Source: Micromonospora trifolii (GTDB lineage: Bacteria; Actinomycetota; Actinomycetes; Mycobacteriales; Micromonosporaceae). Taken from it: DNA of 64,000 bases. Positions within the stretch are counted from its first letter, which is position 1; the number at the start of each line of letters is the position of its first letter. The DNA lies in NCBI RefSeq assembly GCF_022229005.1, contig NZ_JAKKFD010000066.1, positions 186,001-250,000 on the forward strand. The letters are read 5' to 3'. The position numbers and the translations under genes are program-made. Positions 8,605 to 17,285 of the stretch are shown in pieces. Below the pieces are notes generated by a model, which did no database searches, was not told the DNA's origin, and was given only the letters and a program-made list of their open reading frames with translations.

Positions 8605-10302
8605 TCACTTCGCGGGCTCGGGCTGGGTCGTCACGTTCCAGTCGGGCTTGCTCGCCTCGGCCCAGGGCTCTTCGGGCCGGCGGGGCAGCAGGTAGACGAG
8701 AAGGAACGTGAGGATCACCCCGATCAGGACCGCGCCGACGGTCCACTGGACCGCGCGGTTGAAGTTGGTCTCCAGCGCCCTCGTGGCCGCGCTGTCGAAG
8801 GCCTCACCAACCGGACCCGGCGCCGAGTCCGCACAGCCGGGCGGCGTGGCCGTCGGGTCCGACGCGCGCGACTGGCGGATGAAACAGTCGGCGAAGGTGG
8901 TCGTCGCCGCGCTCGCCTCGGCCGGCGGCAGACCCGCGGCCACGAGCGATGCCTGGAGCTCCGGGCTCGCCTTCTCGGCGGCCGTCCCCGAGTAGGAACC
9001 GAGTGTTCCGAAGAGGACGACGCCGGCGACCGCGACGCCGATCGCCTGGCCGAGACGCTGAGCGGTGCCGAGCACGCCGCTGGCCGCGCCCGCGTCCTGC
9101 CAGGGCACGCCGGCCAGCACGATCTCGACGCTCGGTGCGATCACCAGGCCCGAGCCGAAGCCGGCGAAGAGCAGGGCCGGCAGTAGTTCCAGGCCGGAGC
9201 CCCACCAGTGGATCGTGGCGATGATGCCCACCATGCCGACGATCACGATGCCGGCGCCGAGCATCAGGACACCGCGGCCGAGCGCCCGGGCGACGTTGTC
9301 GGAGATCGCCGCGCCGACCAGTGTGCCGAACGAGAACGGCAGCAGGATCAGGCCCGTCGTCAGGGCGGACTTCTCCAGGCCGATTTGCAGGTGCAGCGAG
9401 AGTGCGAAGAGCAGGCCGATGAAGCCCGCGAAGTAGCAGAGGCTGATGCCGACGCCGGCGGAGAATGAGCGGTGAGCGAACAGGCGCATGCTCACCAGAG
9501 GGACCTGGGCGCGTCGGGCGCGGCGCAACTCCCACACCGCGAAGACGGCCAGCGCGGGCAGCGCCGCTGCCATCGAGACGAACGTCCATGCCGGCCAGCC
9601 CAGGCGCTGGCCCTCGACCAGGGGGACGGCCAGCAGTAGGACGGCCGCCGAGACGAGCAGCATGCCGATCACGTCGAGCCCACCGCGGCGGCCTCGTGAC
9701 TCGGGCACCAGGATCAGCGCGGCGACGAACGTGGCCAGGCCGATCGGCACGTTGAGCAGGAACACCGGTCGCCAGTCCCAACCGTTGAGGTCCCACGCGA
9801 TCAGCAGGCCGCCGAGGAGTGGGCCGCTGGCGGTCGCGATGCCGCCGATCGCACCGTAGATCCCGTACGCCTTGCCGGTCTCCTTCGCCGGGAACGTGGT
9901 CTGGATGAGCGCCAGCACCGGCGGGTTGAGGATGCCGGCCATCATGCCCTGCACCACCTGGAACGCGATCAGCTGACCGGGTGTGGCCGCGAGCGCCGAC
10001 GCCGCCGACGCGAGCGTGAACCCCGCGACGCCGATGAGGAACAGCTTGCGGTGGCCGAAGCGGTCGCCGATCCGACCGGCGGGGATGAGCAGGAGACCGT
10101 AGCCGAGCGCGTAGCCGGCGATGACCCACTCCATGGCCGTGTAGGTCGACTTGAGGTCGCGCTGGATCGGCGCGACCGCCACATTGACGATCGTCGTGGC
10201 GAGCAGAATCATGAAGGCCCCGGCCAGGATGACGGCCAGGATCAGCCATCGGCGTGGATTGGGTGGGGCGGTGCTGCGTTCGTCGGTCCAGCTCTCCGTC
10301 AT
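8605..10302 (-). CDS. MFS drug exporter, DHA2 (EmrB/QacA) 14-helix type
   Basis: A 565-residue membrane protein. ATG at 10302 has AGGAGG 6 nt upstream. The usual 14 hydrophobic segments can be traced. Family motif A appears as GRIGDRFGHRKLF between helices 2 and 3, and the antiporter motif as a GPLLGGLL stretch in helix 5. A long extracytoplasmic loop before the last helix holds two Cys (ADCFIRQ...PGCADSAPG). Proton-driven export of an aromatic product is the likely role, given the polyketide genes nearby. The adjacent PadR regulator and the inverted repeat over its -35 suggest induction by product. Confidence 0.87.
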   Translation of the reverse strand: MTESWTDERSTAPPNPRRWLILAVILAGAFMILLATTIVNVAVAPIQRDLKSTYTAMEWVIAGYALGYGLLLIPAGRIGDRFGHRKLFLIGVAGFTLASAASALAATPGQLIAFQVVQGMMAGILNPPVLALIQTTFPAKETGKAYGIYGAIGGIATASGPLLGGLLIAWDLNGWDWRPVFLLNVPIGLATFVAALILVPESRGRRGGLDVIGMLLVSAAVLLLAVPLVEGQRLGWPAWTFVSMAAALPALAVFAVWELRRARRAQVPLVSMRLFAHRSFSAGVGISLCYFAGFIGLLFALSLHLQIGLEKSALTTGLILLPFSFGTLVGAAISDNVARALGRGVLMLGAGIVIVGMVGIIATIHWWGSGLELLPALLFAGFGSGLVIAPSVEIVLAGVPWQDAGAASGVLGTAQRLGQAIGVAVAGVVLFGTLGSYSGTAAEKASPELQASLVAAGLPPAEASAATTTFADCFIRQSRASDPTATPPGCADSAPGPVGEAFDSAATRALETNFNRAVQWTVGAVLIGVILTFLLVYLLPRRPEEPWAEASKPDWNVTTQPEPAK

Positions 10303-10350
10303 CGCGTTCCTCCTGAAGTCGGACGGGGTCGACAGCGGACCCACCCTTCG

Positions 10351-10390
10351 ACTACACGCCGTCGCGTACGAATAGTCAAGTACGGCTATT
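10351..10390 (-). promoter_or_regulatory. Promoter and putative operator of the MFS exporter
   Basis: On the minus strand TTGACT (10379-10374) is followed after 17 bp by TGTAGT (10356-10351), a good vegetative promoter. An inverted repeat AATAG-N10-CTATT (10371-10390) covers the -35, the place expected for a repressor such as the nearby PadR protein. Confidence 0.65.
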
Positions 10391-10418
10391 TGCGTATGAC
10401 CTGTACGGCACATGAGGA

Positions 10419-10447
10419 GGGCCCGGGTCAGCAGCTGACCCGGGCCC
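10419..10447 (-). terminator. Hairpin terminator of the aminotransferase gene
   Basis: Perfect 14-bp inverted repeat, GGGCCCGGGTCAGC / GCTGACCCGGGCCC, just after the minus-strand stop at 10464. Confidence 0.85.
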
Positions 10448-10463
10448 GGTAACGCAGAGGTTG

Positions 10464-12002
10464 CTACGACCAGTCGGAGGAACCCGAACCCCACTCGGAG
10501 GAACCGGAGCCCCACGCGGACGTCGCCGGCCACGCCAGGTCAAAGGGGAAGTCGTTGGCGCGAAGCTCCAGCGTGCTCTCCAGCACGGCGTCGGTCAGTC
10601 GGTCGACGTCGGCGTCGCTGTGGGCGCCTCCGGCGAAGAACATCGGCATGCCGAGCGTGTAGATGCCGCGCTTGCGCAGCAGCAGCGTGAGGATGAACGT
10701 CGCCGGGTTGAGCGCCCGCGAGTAGTCCCGGTAGTCGGTGTAGGAGTCTTCCGGCAGGAACTGGAAGCACCCGATGTAGTCGCCGAACCCCACCATGCGC
10801 AGCGGGATCCCCTCAGCCGCCCGGAACGCGGCCAGCCGCGCCTGGACCCGGTCGACCTTGGCCCGCAGGTCGGTGTAGTAGGCGGGCCCCTTGTCCCGGA
10901 GCAGCTGGAGCGTGGCCAGCGACGCCGCCACCGACAGGTAGTTGCCGGTGTGGCTGCCCTGTAGGCCGGTCTTCTGGCCGAAGTCGGTCCACGACTGCCC
11001 GCTGGTCTGCGAGATGTCGAGGATGTCGGCCCGACCACCGATCGCCGACAGCGGCAGCCCGAGCCCGCTGATCACCTTGCCGTAGGTGACGAGGTCGGTC
11101 GGGATGTCGAACTTCTGCGCGGCGCCGCCGAGCCCCGAACGGAAGCCCGTCAGCACCTCGTCGAGGATGAACGGCACCCCGAGCCGCCGGGCTGCCACCG
11201 CCACCTCGCGGATCATCGGGATCGTCGTCTCCTCGAACGGGAACGACGAAGCGGCCGGCTCGGCCAGGATGCAGGCCAGCTCGCCCGCGTGGCGCTCGAT
11301 CAACTCGACCGCGAGCGCTGTGTCGTTGGGCAGGATCAGCAGGTCGCGTGGCTCGGCCGGGGTGACGCCGGCGAACGCCGAGACCAGCGGGATGCCGTCC
11401 TTGCCGATCTCCGGGAACGGCACCGCGGGATGCCCGTGATACCACGGCGCCGTGTTGTGGACGGCCAGGTCGTGCGACCCGTGCAGGGTGCCCTCGAACT
11501 TGGCGACCATCCGCCGCCCGGTGTGCGCACGGCAGAGCCGGATCGCCGACTGGGTGGCGCCCGTACCCGAGTGCTGGAAGGCGAACTTCTCGTTGTGCGG
11601 GACGATCTCCCGCAGCAGCGTCGCCAGCTCCAGCTCCAACGCGTTGGTGTAGCCGTTGCCGGTGCCCTTGCCGAGGTGCTCCCGGACGAAGTCGACGACC
11701 GGCGCCGGGTTGTGCCCGTGCAGCGCCTGAGCGCCGTATCCCATGTGGCAGTCGAGGTAGTCGTTGCCGTCGATGTCGGTCAACGTCGACCCGCTCGCGG
11801 TGGCCGCGATGACCGGAAACGGCGGTGCCTGGAACGGCCAGAACACGTGCGCGGCGGCGTCGACCGCCCTCAGTTGCTCGACGTGCGCGGCCGAGGCACC
11901 CTGGCGCGCGCCGATCTCGCCGAACAGCTCGTAGACCCACTTCTGCTGCATGAGGTCCTGAATGACCTCGATCGCTCCGCGCTCCTGGTGGCTGGCGCCC
12001 AT
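10464..12002 (-). CDS. Class III PLP-dependent aminotransferase (glutamate-1-semialdehyde-type)
   Basis: A 512-residue enzyme. ATG 12002 has AAGGGGA upstream. It shows the class III pattern: a GYGAQALHGHN segment, cofactor-phosphate region HSGTGATQSAIRLCRA, Asp in FILDEVLTGFRSG, and the Schiff-base Lys in VTYGKVISGLGLP. It resembles glutamate-1-semialdehyde aminomutases and antibiotic-pathway amino or keto transferases more than ornithine transaminases. The last 18 residues are an odd low-complexity tail with two Trp-Gly-Ser-Gly-Ser-Ser units. It is divergent from a methyltransferase across a SARP-type box, so tailoring or side-chain supply is possible; the substrate is unknown. Confidence 0.82.
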   Translation of the reverse strand: MGASHQERGAIEVIQDLMQQKWVYELFGEIGARQGASAAHVEQLRAVDAAAHVFWPFQAPPFPVIAATASGSTLTDIDGNDYLDCHMGYGAQALHGHNPAPVVDFVREHLGKGTGNGYTNALELELATLLREIVPHNEKFAFQHSGTGATQSAIRLCRAHTGRRMVAKFEGTLHGSHDLAVHNTAPWYHGHPAVPFPEIGKDGIPLVSAFAGVTPAEPRDLLILPNDTALAVELIERHAGELACILAEPAASSFPFEETTIPMIREVAVAARRLGVPFILDEVLTGFRSGLGGAAQKFDIPTDLVTYGKVISGLGLPLSAIGGRADILDISQTSGQSWTDFGQKTGLQGSHTGNYLSVAASLATLQLLRDKGPAYYTDLRAKVDRVQARLAAFRAAEGIPLRMVGFGDYIGCFQFLPEDSYTDYRDYSRALNPATFILTLLLRKRGIYTLGMPMFFAGGAHSDADVDRLTDAVLESTLELRANDFPFDLAWPATSAWGSGSSEWGSGSSDWS

Positions 12003-12079
12003 CGTGTCCCCTTCGCATGGCGGCCGTGACAGGCGCAGCCTGCGCCCGCCCACTCGAACCCGGCTGGAGAACCGGTCGA

Positions 12080-12122
12080 TCGACGCGGCTTCGAGCCGGT
12101 CTCGAGCGCCGTCGTCGAAGCT
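12080..12122 (+). promoter_or_regulatory. SARP-type box in the aminotransferase/methyltransferase divergent promoter
   Basis: Heptamers TCGACGC (12080), TCGAGCC (12091) and TCGAGCG (12102) start exactly 11 bp apart. Eight bases later GAAGCT (12117-12122) can act as -10, with ATG 12130 at about the +1 position, so the methyltransferase mRNA would be leaderless. This fits the absence of a ribosome-binding site there. The TCGA cores are palindromic, so the site could also serve the aminotransferase. Confidence 0.72.
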
Positions 12123-12129
12123 CGCCGCC

Positions 12130-13155
12130 ATGACGGAAAATCGGGTCAATCTCTACTCGCTGACCGACACGATCACGCCGTGGGCAGTGCGGGCCGCGGC
12201 AACGCTCGGCCTCGCCGACCTGATCGCCGCGGGCACCACCACGCTCGACGAGCTCGCCGCGGCGACGAAGGCCAATCCCGACGCGCTGCACCGGCTGCTG
12301 CGCTACCTCTCGGTCCGCGGCGTCTTCAAGGAGACCGAGCCGCGGGTGTACGCCCTCACGGAAGCCGCCGAGTTCCTCAAGACCGACCACCCCGCCGCCC
12401 AACGTCCCTGGCTCGACGTCGACTCGATGGCCGGCCGGATCGAGGGCACGTTCAGCTCGCTGACCCACTCGATCCGCACCGGCGACGCGGCGTACCCAGT
12501 GCGCTACGGCATCGAGTTCTGGGACGACCTGTCCACCAACCCCGACCGGGCCACGTCGTTCGGCGCGCTGATGGCCACCCACGCGAGCTACTTCGACCAG
12601 GTCGTCCAGGGCTACGACTGGAGCACCGTCAACCACGTCATCGACGTCGGCGGCGGCACCGGTGCCCTGCTCACCGAGATCCTCAAGGCCCAGCCGCACC
12701 TGCGCGGCACAGTGGTCGACCTGCCGGGCGTCGTCGAGCAGGGCCGGGCCCGGTTCGAGGCGGCGGGCATCGCCGACCGCGCCGAGGTGGTCAGCGGGAG
12801 CATCTTCGACCCGCTCCCGGCCGGCGCCGACGTCTACATCCTGTCGAACGTTCTGCACGACTGGAACGACAGCGCCGCCGAGAAGATCCTCCAGCGGGCC
12901 GCGGACGCGATCGGCACGACCGGAAAGGTGCTGATCGTGCAGATCCTGGTGAAGGACGAGAACGACAACTTCCCCGACGACCCGGCCCGGCTGATGTTCA
13001 TCACCCAGATGGACCTGCGCCTCCTCTCGCTCATGGCGGGCAAGGCCAGGACCTGGCGCGAGTACGCCGAACTGGGTGAGAAGGCCGGGCTCCAGGTGGA
13101 CGGCAGCACTGTCATCCCCACCGGGCAGACCCTGCTCTCTCTGCGCCGCGGCTGA
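12130..13155 (+). CDS. SAM-dependent O-methyltransferase (family 2, TcmO/DmpM-like)
   Basis: A 341-residue methyltransferase. Its N-terminal helical dimerisation domain has a winged-helix part (LADLIAAGTTTLDELAAATKAN...). The Rossmann domain has SAM motif I VIDVGGGTGALLTEI, a catalytic-region VLHDWND, and a closing strand. Such enzymes methylate phenolic hydroxyls of polyketides. There is no Shine-Dalgarno sequence, in keeping with leaderless translation from the SARP-type promoter just upstream. It is the third methyltransferase in the locus and the only one outside the KS operon. Confidence 0.85.
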   Translation: MTENRVNLYSLTDTITPWAVRAAATLGLADLIAAGTTTLDELAAATKANPDALHRLLRYLSVRGVFKETEPRVYALTEAAEFLKTDHPAAQRPWLDVDSMAGRIEGTFSSLTHSIRTGDAAYPVRYGIEFWDDLSTNPDRATSFGALMATHASYFDQVVQGYDWSTVNHVIDVGGGTGALLTEILKAQPHLRGTVVDLPGVVEQGRARFEAAGIADRAEVVSGSIFDPLPAGADVYILSNVLHDWNDSAAEKILQRAADAIGTTGKVLIVQILVKDENDNFPDDPARLMFITQMDLRLLSLMAGKARTWREYAELGEKAGLQVDGSTVIPTGQTLLSLRRG

Positions 13156-13161
13156 GCCGAC

Positions 13162-13199
13162 GGGCCCCTTGCTGACGGTTTCCGGTTGGGAAGGGGCCC
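13162..13199 (+). terminator. Hairpin terminator after the methyltransferase
   Basis: Nine-bp arms GGGCCCCTT / AAGGGGCCC with a 20-nt loop, 6 bp after the stop codon. Confidence 0.7.
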
Positions 13200-13237
13200 T
13201 CGCTAACGGACCGTGCGCGCGTCGTACCGTTGCGGAC

Positions 13238-14356
13238 ATGAACCCGGCCATCCGACGAATCGCGATCGATGCCCTCATCGCTGTCGTCGTCGCGGCCGTC
13301 GTGGCGGTGGCGATCCGAGTCGCCGACGAGCCCGGCGCCCGGCCGCCGGACGCGCGCGCCTACGCGATCGGCGCGGTGATCGGGCTCCTGCTGGTCTTCC
13401 GGCGCCGCTGGCCGCTGCTGGTGCTGGTCGGCTCGGTCACCGCGCTGATGATCTACTACGCGCTCGAGTACCCGGGCGTCCCGCCCGCCCTCCCGCTGGC
13501 CGCCGCCCTCTTCTCCGTCGCGGCCGCCGGCCGGTTCACCTGGGCGCTCCTCGTCGCCGGGTTCTTTGTCGTCCTTGAGCTGATCATGCGGTACACGCTG
13601 CTCGGCGAGGGTTTCTTCCCCGCCCTCTCGGCCACCCTGGAAGAGGGCTCGCTGCTCGCGGCCGTGGTGCTGCTCGCCGAGACGATCCGCACGCGCCGGA
13701 TCCGGCTGGCCGAGGCGCAGCAGCGCCTCGCCGTGATGCGCCAGGAGCGTCAACACGAGGTCGCCCAGGAGCGGCTCCGCATCGCCCGCGAGGTCCACGA
13801 CGTACTCGGTCACACGATCGCCGCGATCAGTGTGCAGGCGAGCCTCGCCGACGACATCTTCGACAGCAAGCCGGCCGAGGCGCGGGCCGCGCTTCGGAGC
13901 ATCCGGGGCGCGGCCCGAGACGCCATGCACGAGGTCCGTTCGGCGATCGGCATGCTTCGCGACCCCGGGGAGGTGCCCGATCTGGCCCGGGTCTTCGCGG
14001 TCGCCGAACAGGCCGGTGTGAAGGTGCGGTCGGGGATCTCCGGCATCCCGCGTCCGATTCCGCCGGAGGTGGCGCTCTCGGTCTACCGGATCGTGCAGGA
14101 GTCGATCACCAACACGGTCAAACACGCCGAAGCGACGACAGTCGACGTCACCATCGCCTACGCGGGTGACGCCGTCACTGTGGAGATCGTCGACGACGGG
14201 GTCGGGGCCGGTGCGGGCCGGAGGGGGCACGGGATGGCCGGCATGCGGGAACGGGCCACGGCCGCTGGCGGGTCGCTCGAGGCCGGGCCCCGGCCGCAGG
14301 GCGGGGGGTTCCGAGTGGCCGCGCGGCTGCCGGTCGAGGTGAAGGAGACAGCGTGA
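13238..14356 (+). CDS. Membrane sensor histidine kinase, NarL/DesK type
   Basis: A 372-residue kinase. The ATG at 13238 gives an N-terminus that enters the first of about five membrane helices (residues 8-160) with very short loops, so it probably senses a signal in or at the membrane. The HisKA_3 motif is REVHDVLGHTIAAISVQ, with the phospho-accepting His at about residue 187. The HATPase has QESITNTVKHA and DDGVGAG. It overlaps the next regulator by 4 bp (GTGA), with GAAGGAGA inside its own 3' end as ribosome-binding site. Confidence 0.87.
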   Translation: MNPAIRRIAIDALIAVVVAAVVAVAIRVADEPGARPPDARAYAIGAVIGLLLVFRRRWPLLVLVGSVTALMIYYALEYPGVPPALPLAAALFSVAAAGRFTWALLVAGFFVVLELIMRYTLLGEGFFPALSATLEEGSLLAAVVLLAETIRTRRIRLAEAQQRLAVMRQERQHEVAQERLRIAREVHDVLGHTIAAISVQASLADDIFDSKPAEARAALRSIRGAARDAMHEVRSAIGMLRDPGEVPDLARVFAVAEQAGVKVRSGISGIPRPIPPEVALSVYRIVQESITNTVKHAEATTVDVTIAYAGDAVTVEIVDDGVGAGAGRRGHGMAGMRERATAAGGSLEAGPRPQGGGFRVAARLPVEVKETA

Positions 14357-15012
14357 CGATCCGGATGGTGCTGGCGGACGACCAGACACTCGTGCGGGCC
14401 GGCTTCCGGGGCCTGCTCGACCACAGCGACGACCTGGAGGTGGTCGGTGAGGCGTCCAACGGCGCCCAGGCTGTCGAGATGGTCGCCGCGACCCGGCCGG
14501 ACATCGTGCTGATGGACGTGCGAATGCCGGTGCTCGACGGCGTGCGGGCCACGGCCGCGATCGTCGAGCGGTTCCCGGCCGTGCGGGTCATCGTCCTGAC
14601 CACCTTCGAGCTCGACGAGTACGTCTTCGAGGCGCTGCGCGCCGGCGCGAGCGGGTTCCTGCTCAAGGACATCGAGCCCGACGAACTGCGCCAGGCGGTG
14701 CGGGTGGTGGCCGGCGGCGACATGTTGATCTCGCCGCGGGTGACGAGCCGGCTGGTGAGCGCGTTCGTCAGCAAGGTCGCGCCGGCGCCGGTCGACGGCG
14801 GCCGGTTGGCGGTGTTGACCGACCGCGAGCGCGAGGTGATGAGCCTGGTGGCCAGCGGGCTGACGAACGAGGAGATCGGGCGACGGCTGTCGATGAGCCC
14901 GGCCACGGCCCGTACCCACGTTCACCGGGCCATGGTCAAGCTCCGCGTCCGCGACCGCGCGCAACTCGTCGTGCTCGCCTACCAGACGGGGCTCGTCGCA
15001 CCCGGCAGCTAG
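14353..15012 (+). CDS. NarL/FixJ-family response regulator
   Basis: A 219-residue cognate regulator of the preceding kinase. The receiver has ADDQTLVR at the N-terminus, Asp in IVLMDVRMPVLDG, Thr in VLTTFEL and Lys in FLLKDIEPDEL. The LuxR-type HTH is LTDREREVMSLVASGLTNEEIGR with ARTHVHRAMVKL. Targets are not visible; an export or envelope function is common for such pairs, but the nearest downstream gene here is a membrane copper oxidase. Confidence 0.87.
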   Translation: MTIRMVLADDQTLVRAGFRGLLDHSDDLEVVGEASNGAQAVEMVAATRPDIVLMDVRMPVLDGVRATAAIVERFPAVRVIVLTTFELDEYVFEALRAGASGFLLKDIEPDELRQAVRVVAGGDMLISPRVTSRLVSAFVSKVAPAPVDGGRLAVLTDREREVMSLVASGLTNEEIGRRLSMSPATARTHVHRAMVKLRVRDRAQLVVLAYQTGLVAPGS

Positions 15013-15047
15013 CCAGCTACGGCAGTTGTTTCGCACGCCGTACCGGC

Positions 15048-15063
15048 TACGGCGATCGCCGTA
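15048..15063. promoter_or_regulatory. 16-bp perfect palindrome
   Basis: TACGGCGATCGCCGTA lies between the regulator stop and the copper oxidase start. It could be an operator or the stem of a weak terminator; its position 47 bp ahead of the oxidase -10 allows regulation. Confidence 0.4.
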
Positions 15064-15121
15064 CACCCCGGCCGTTCCTCAACGGATGCCGGGTGGTGCG
15101 CATCCTTCGTATGTTGGCGTC

Positions 15122-17197
15122 ATGTTTGAGGTCGGAGAGAACGCCGATGGGATCCTGGCCGGGGTCCTGTTCCTGATCTGGCTGTCCGCGGCGATCCTCG
15201 CCACGCGGCTGGCCTGGCGGCCGACGCCCGAGGCGCTGCGGAAGAGCGCTCGTCGGCTGCTGCGTCTGCTCGTTGCCGCGCTGGTGGTGCTGGTCGTCAA
15301 GTGCGTCGCGATCGGGCTGATGCTCGCCGTCGACTGGATCTTTGCCGACAACCGCGTGATCGTGCAGATGCCGCTCCTGCTGCTGCCGATGCTGGCCGTC
15401 GCCGTCTGGACCGTGCCGGGCCTGCGCGCCCTGGCCAACCGCGACGACGCACCGGTCGACGTCGAGACGCGCTCCGCCGCCGCCAATCCCCGATTCGTCG
15501 TGCCGGTCCAGGTGACGGCCGTGGCGACGGTCGTCGGTGTCTACTTCGCGTACGTGTCCCGCCCGGTCCCGTCCTACCTCGACGACATCGCGACCCACGC
15601 CGCGCCGATCCTCCTGTCGGTGCTGGTGCTGTGGTTCTGGCAGGGGCGTCGCCTGCGGGTCGTCACAGCTACCGACTTCGCGCGCCGGGGCCGGCGTGCC
15701 AGCGCCCTGCGCGCCACCGCGCAGGCCGCCGTCGTGGTGCTGGTCGTCGCCGCCGGCATCACCTACGTGGCCCAGAGCAGCAGGCTGCCCGACCGCATGA
15801 CAATGACATCGCACGACAACGTCGACTACGGGGGCGGCCCTTCGATCGGTCACGGCGGCCACGGCGGGATCTCCGTCGACGACCTGCGCGGGCCGCAGAC
15901 CGGCAAGCCCAACAAGGCCTTCACCCTGACCGCGAAGAACGCAACTGTACGGCTCTCGTCGGGCGCTGAGATCAAGGCGCTGACGTACAACGGACAGTCG
16001 CCCGGGCCGGAGCTGCGGGTCCGCGAGGGAGACCTCGTCGAGGTGACGCTGCACAACGAGATTCCCGACGAGAACGTGACCATCCACTGGCACGGCCTCG
16101 ACGTCCCCAACGGCGAGGACGGCGTGGCCGGCGCGACGCAGAACGCTGTGGAGCCGGGCGGCAGCTTCACCTACCGGTTCCTCGCCGAGCAGGTCGGCAC
16201 GTTCTGGTACCACACCCACCAGAACCCGCTCGAGGCGATCCGGCGGGGTCTGTTCGGCGCGTTGATCGTCGAGCCGCGCGACGGCCCGCCACCCGGCGAG
16301 CGGGACTTCGTCGTGCAGGCCCACGAGTGGCGTACGCCGGACGACAACATCGTCTCGTTCGGCACCAGTGACACCCTGCAACGCCAGGAGGTCGCCCCGG
16401 GCACGCCGGTGCGACTGCGCCTGATCAACACCGACAACAACCCGTCCACTGACAGTCGTCCGCGGGCCCTGACGGTCAACGGCACGCCGGTGCGGGTCGC
16501 GGCGATCGACGGGGTCGACGTCAACGGTCCGACCCCGCTGACCAACCCGCGGTTCGGCTTGGCGACCGGTGGACGCTACGACGTGACGTTCACGATGCCG
16601 GCCGGTCCGGTGCGCCTGACCGACCTCGCCAACCGCGACGGCGGGCTGGTCCTGGCACCACCGGCTGACGCCTCGACGCCGAAGATCGTCGACGACGGGG
16701 ACCACTTCGACCCGCTCTCGTACGGCTCTGGCGGCTCTCGGCCCTTCGACGCGGGCTCGTCGTACGACCGCTCGTTCACCCAGCTCCTCGATGATCGGCT
16801 GTCCTTCTACAACGGCGGGCTCCACCTGGTGCCGATCATCAACGGGCACAGCTTCCCCGACACGCCGACGTTGATGGTCCGGATGGACGACCTGGTCAAG
16901 GTGCGGATCGTCAACCGCAGCCACCAGAACCACCCGATGCATCTGCACGGTCATCACGCGTTGGTGCTGTCCCGCAACGGGGTCCGCGCGACCGGGTCAC
17001 CGTGGTGGATCGACAGCCTCGACGTGATTCCCGGCGAGATCTACGAAATCGGATTCAAGGCGGACAATCCGGGGCTCTGGATGGACCATTGCCACAACCT
17101 CGACCACGCGGCCAACGGCATGGTGATGCACCTCGCCTACGAGGGCGTGACATCCCCCTATGAGCTGGGGCGCGGCACTCCCAATCAGCCGGAGTAG
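15122..17197 (+). CDS. Membrane-anchored multicopper oxidase
   Basis: A 691-residue fusion of a membrane domain and a laccase. Residues 1-240 hold five to six hydrophobic segments; residues 290-691 are an exported cupredoxin oxidase. Copper motifs in order: HWHGLDVPNGEDG, FWYHTHQN, HPMHLHGHH, and the terminal WMDHCHNLDHAANGMVMHL. The chosen ATG is preceded by TATGTT (15110-15115) at -10 distance, so the message may be leaderless. The domain order is known in actinobacterial copper oxidases of unassigned substrate. It is a second copper oxidase in the locus and does not carry the SARP-type box, so it may be under the upstream two-component system instead. Confidence 0.82.
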   Translation: MFEVGENADGILAGVLFLIWLSAAILATRLAWRPTPEALRKSARRLLRLLVAALVVLVVKCVAIGLMLAVDWIFADNRVIVQMPLLLLPMLAVAVWTVPGLRALANRDDAPVDVETRSAAANPRFVVPVQVTAVATVVGVYFAYVSRPVPSYLDDIATHAAPILLSVLVLWFWQGRRLRVVTATDFARRGRRASALRATAQAAVVVLVVAAGITYVAQSSRLPDRMTMTSHDNVDYGGGPSIGHGGHGGISVDDLRGPQTGKPNKAFTLTAKNATVRLSSGAEIKALTYNGQSPGPELRVREGDLVEVTLHNEIPDENVTIHWHGLDVPNGEDGVAGATQNAVEPGGSFTYRFLAEQVGTFWYHTHQNPLEAIRRGLFGALIVEPRDGPPPGERDFVVQAHEWRTPDDNIVSFGTSDTLQRQEVAPGTPVRLRLINTDNNPSTDSRPRALTVNGTPVRVAAIDGVDVNGPTPLTNPRFGLATGGRYDVTFTMPAGPVRLTDLANRDGGLVLAPPADASTPKIVDDGDHFDPLSYGSGGSRPFDAGSSYDRSFTQLLDDRLSFYNGGLHLVPIINGHSFPDTPTLMVRMDDLVKVRIVNRSHQNHPMHLHGHHALVLSRNGVRATGSPWWIDSLDVIPGEIYEIGFKADNPGLWMDHCHNLDHAANGMVMHLAYEGVTSPYELGRGTPNQPE

Positions 17198-17206
17198 GCG
17201 GGCCTG

Positions 17207-17249
17207 TCGAGCCTTCCTCCACCGGGCCTCGAGGCAACGCCGGCAGCGT
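17207..17249 (+). promoter_or_regulatory. SARP-type box and -10 of the beta-propeller gene
   Basis: Heptamers TCGAGCC (17207), TCCACCG (17218) and TCGAGGC (17229) start 11 bp apart. Eight bases later CAGCGT (17244-17249) fits NANNNT. The gene start is 37 bp further with its own ribosome-binding site. Confidence 0.65.
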
Positions 17250-17285
17250 CGTTCGCATCCGAACCCCTCTTGCTGAGGAGAACCC

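Noticed and set aside
4373..17197. The two multicopper oxidases as a duplicated pair
   Set aside because: They differ in length, membrane topology and spacing of copper motifs; they are distinct families rather than a recent duplication.
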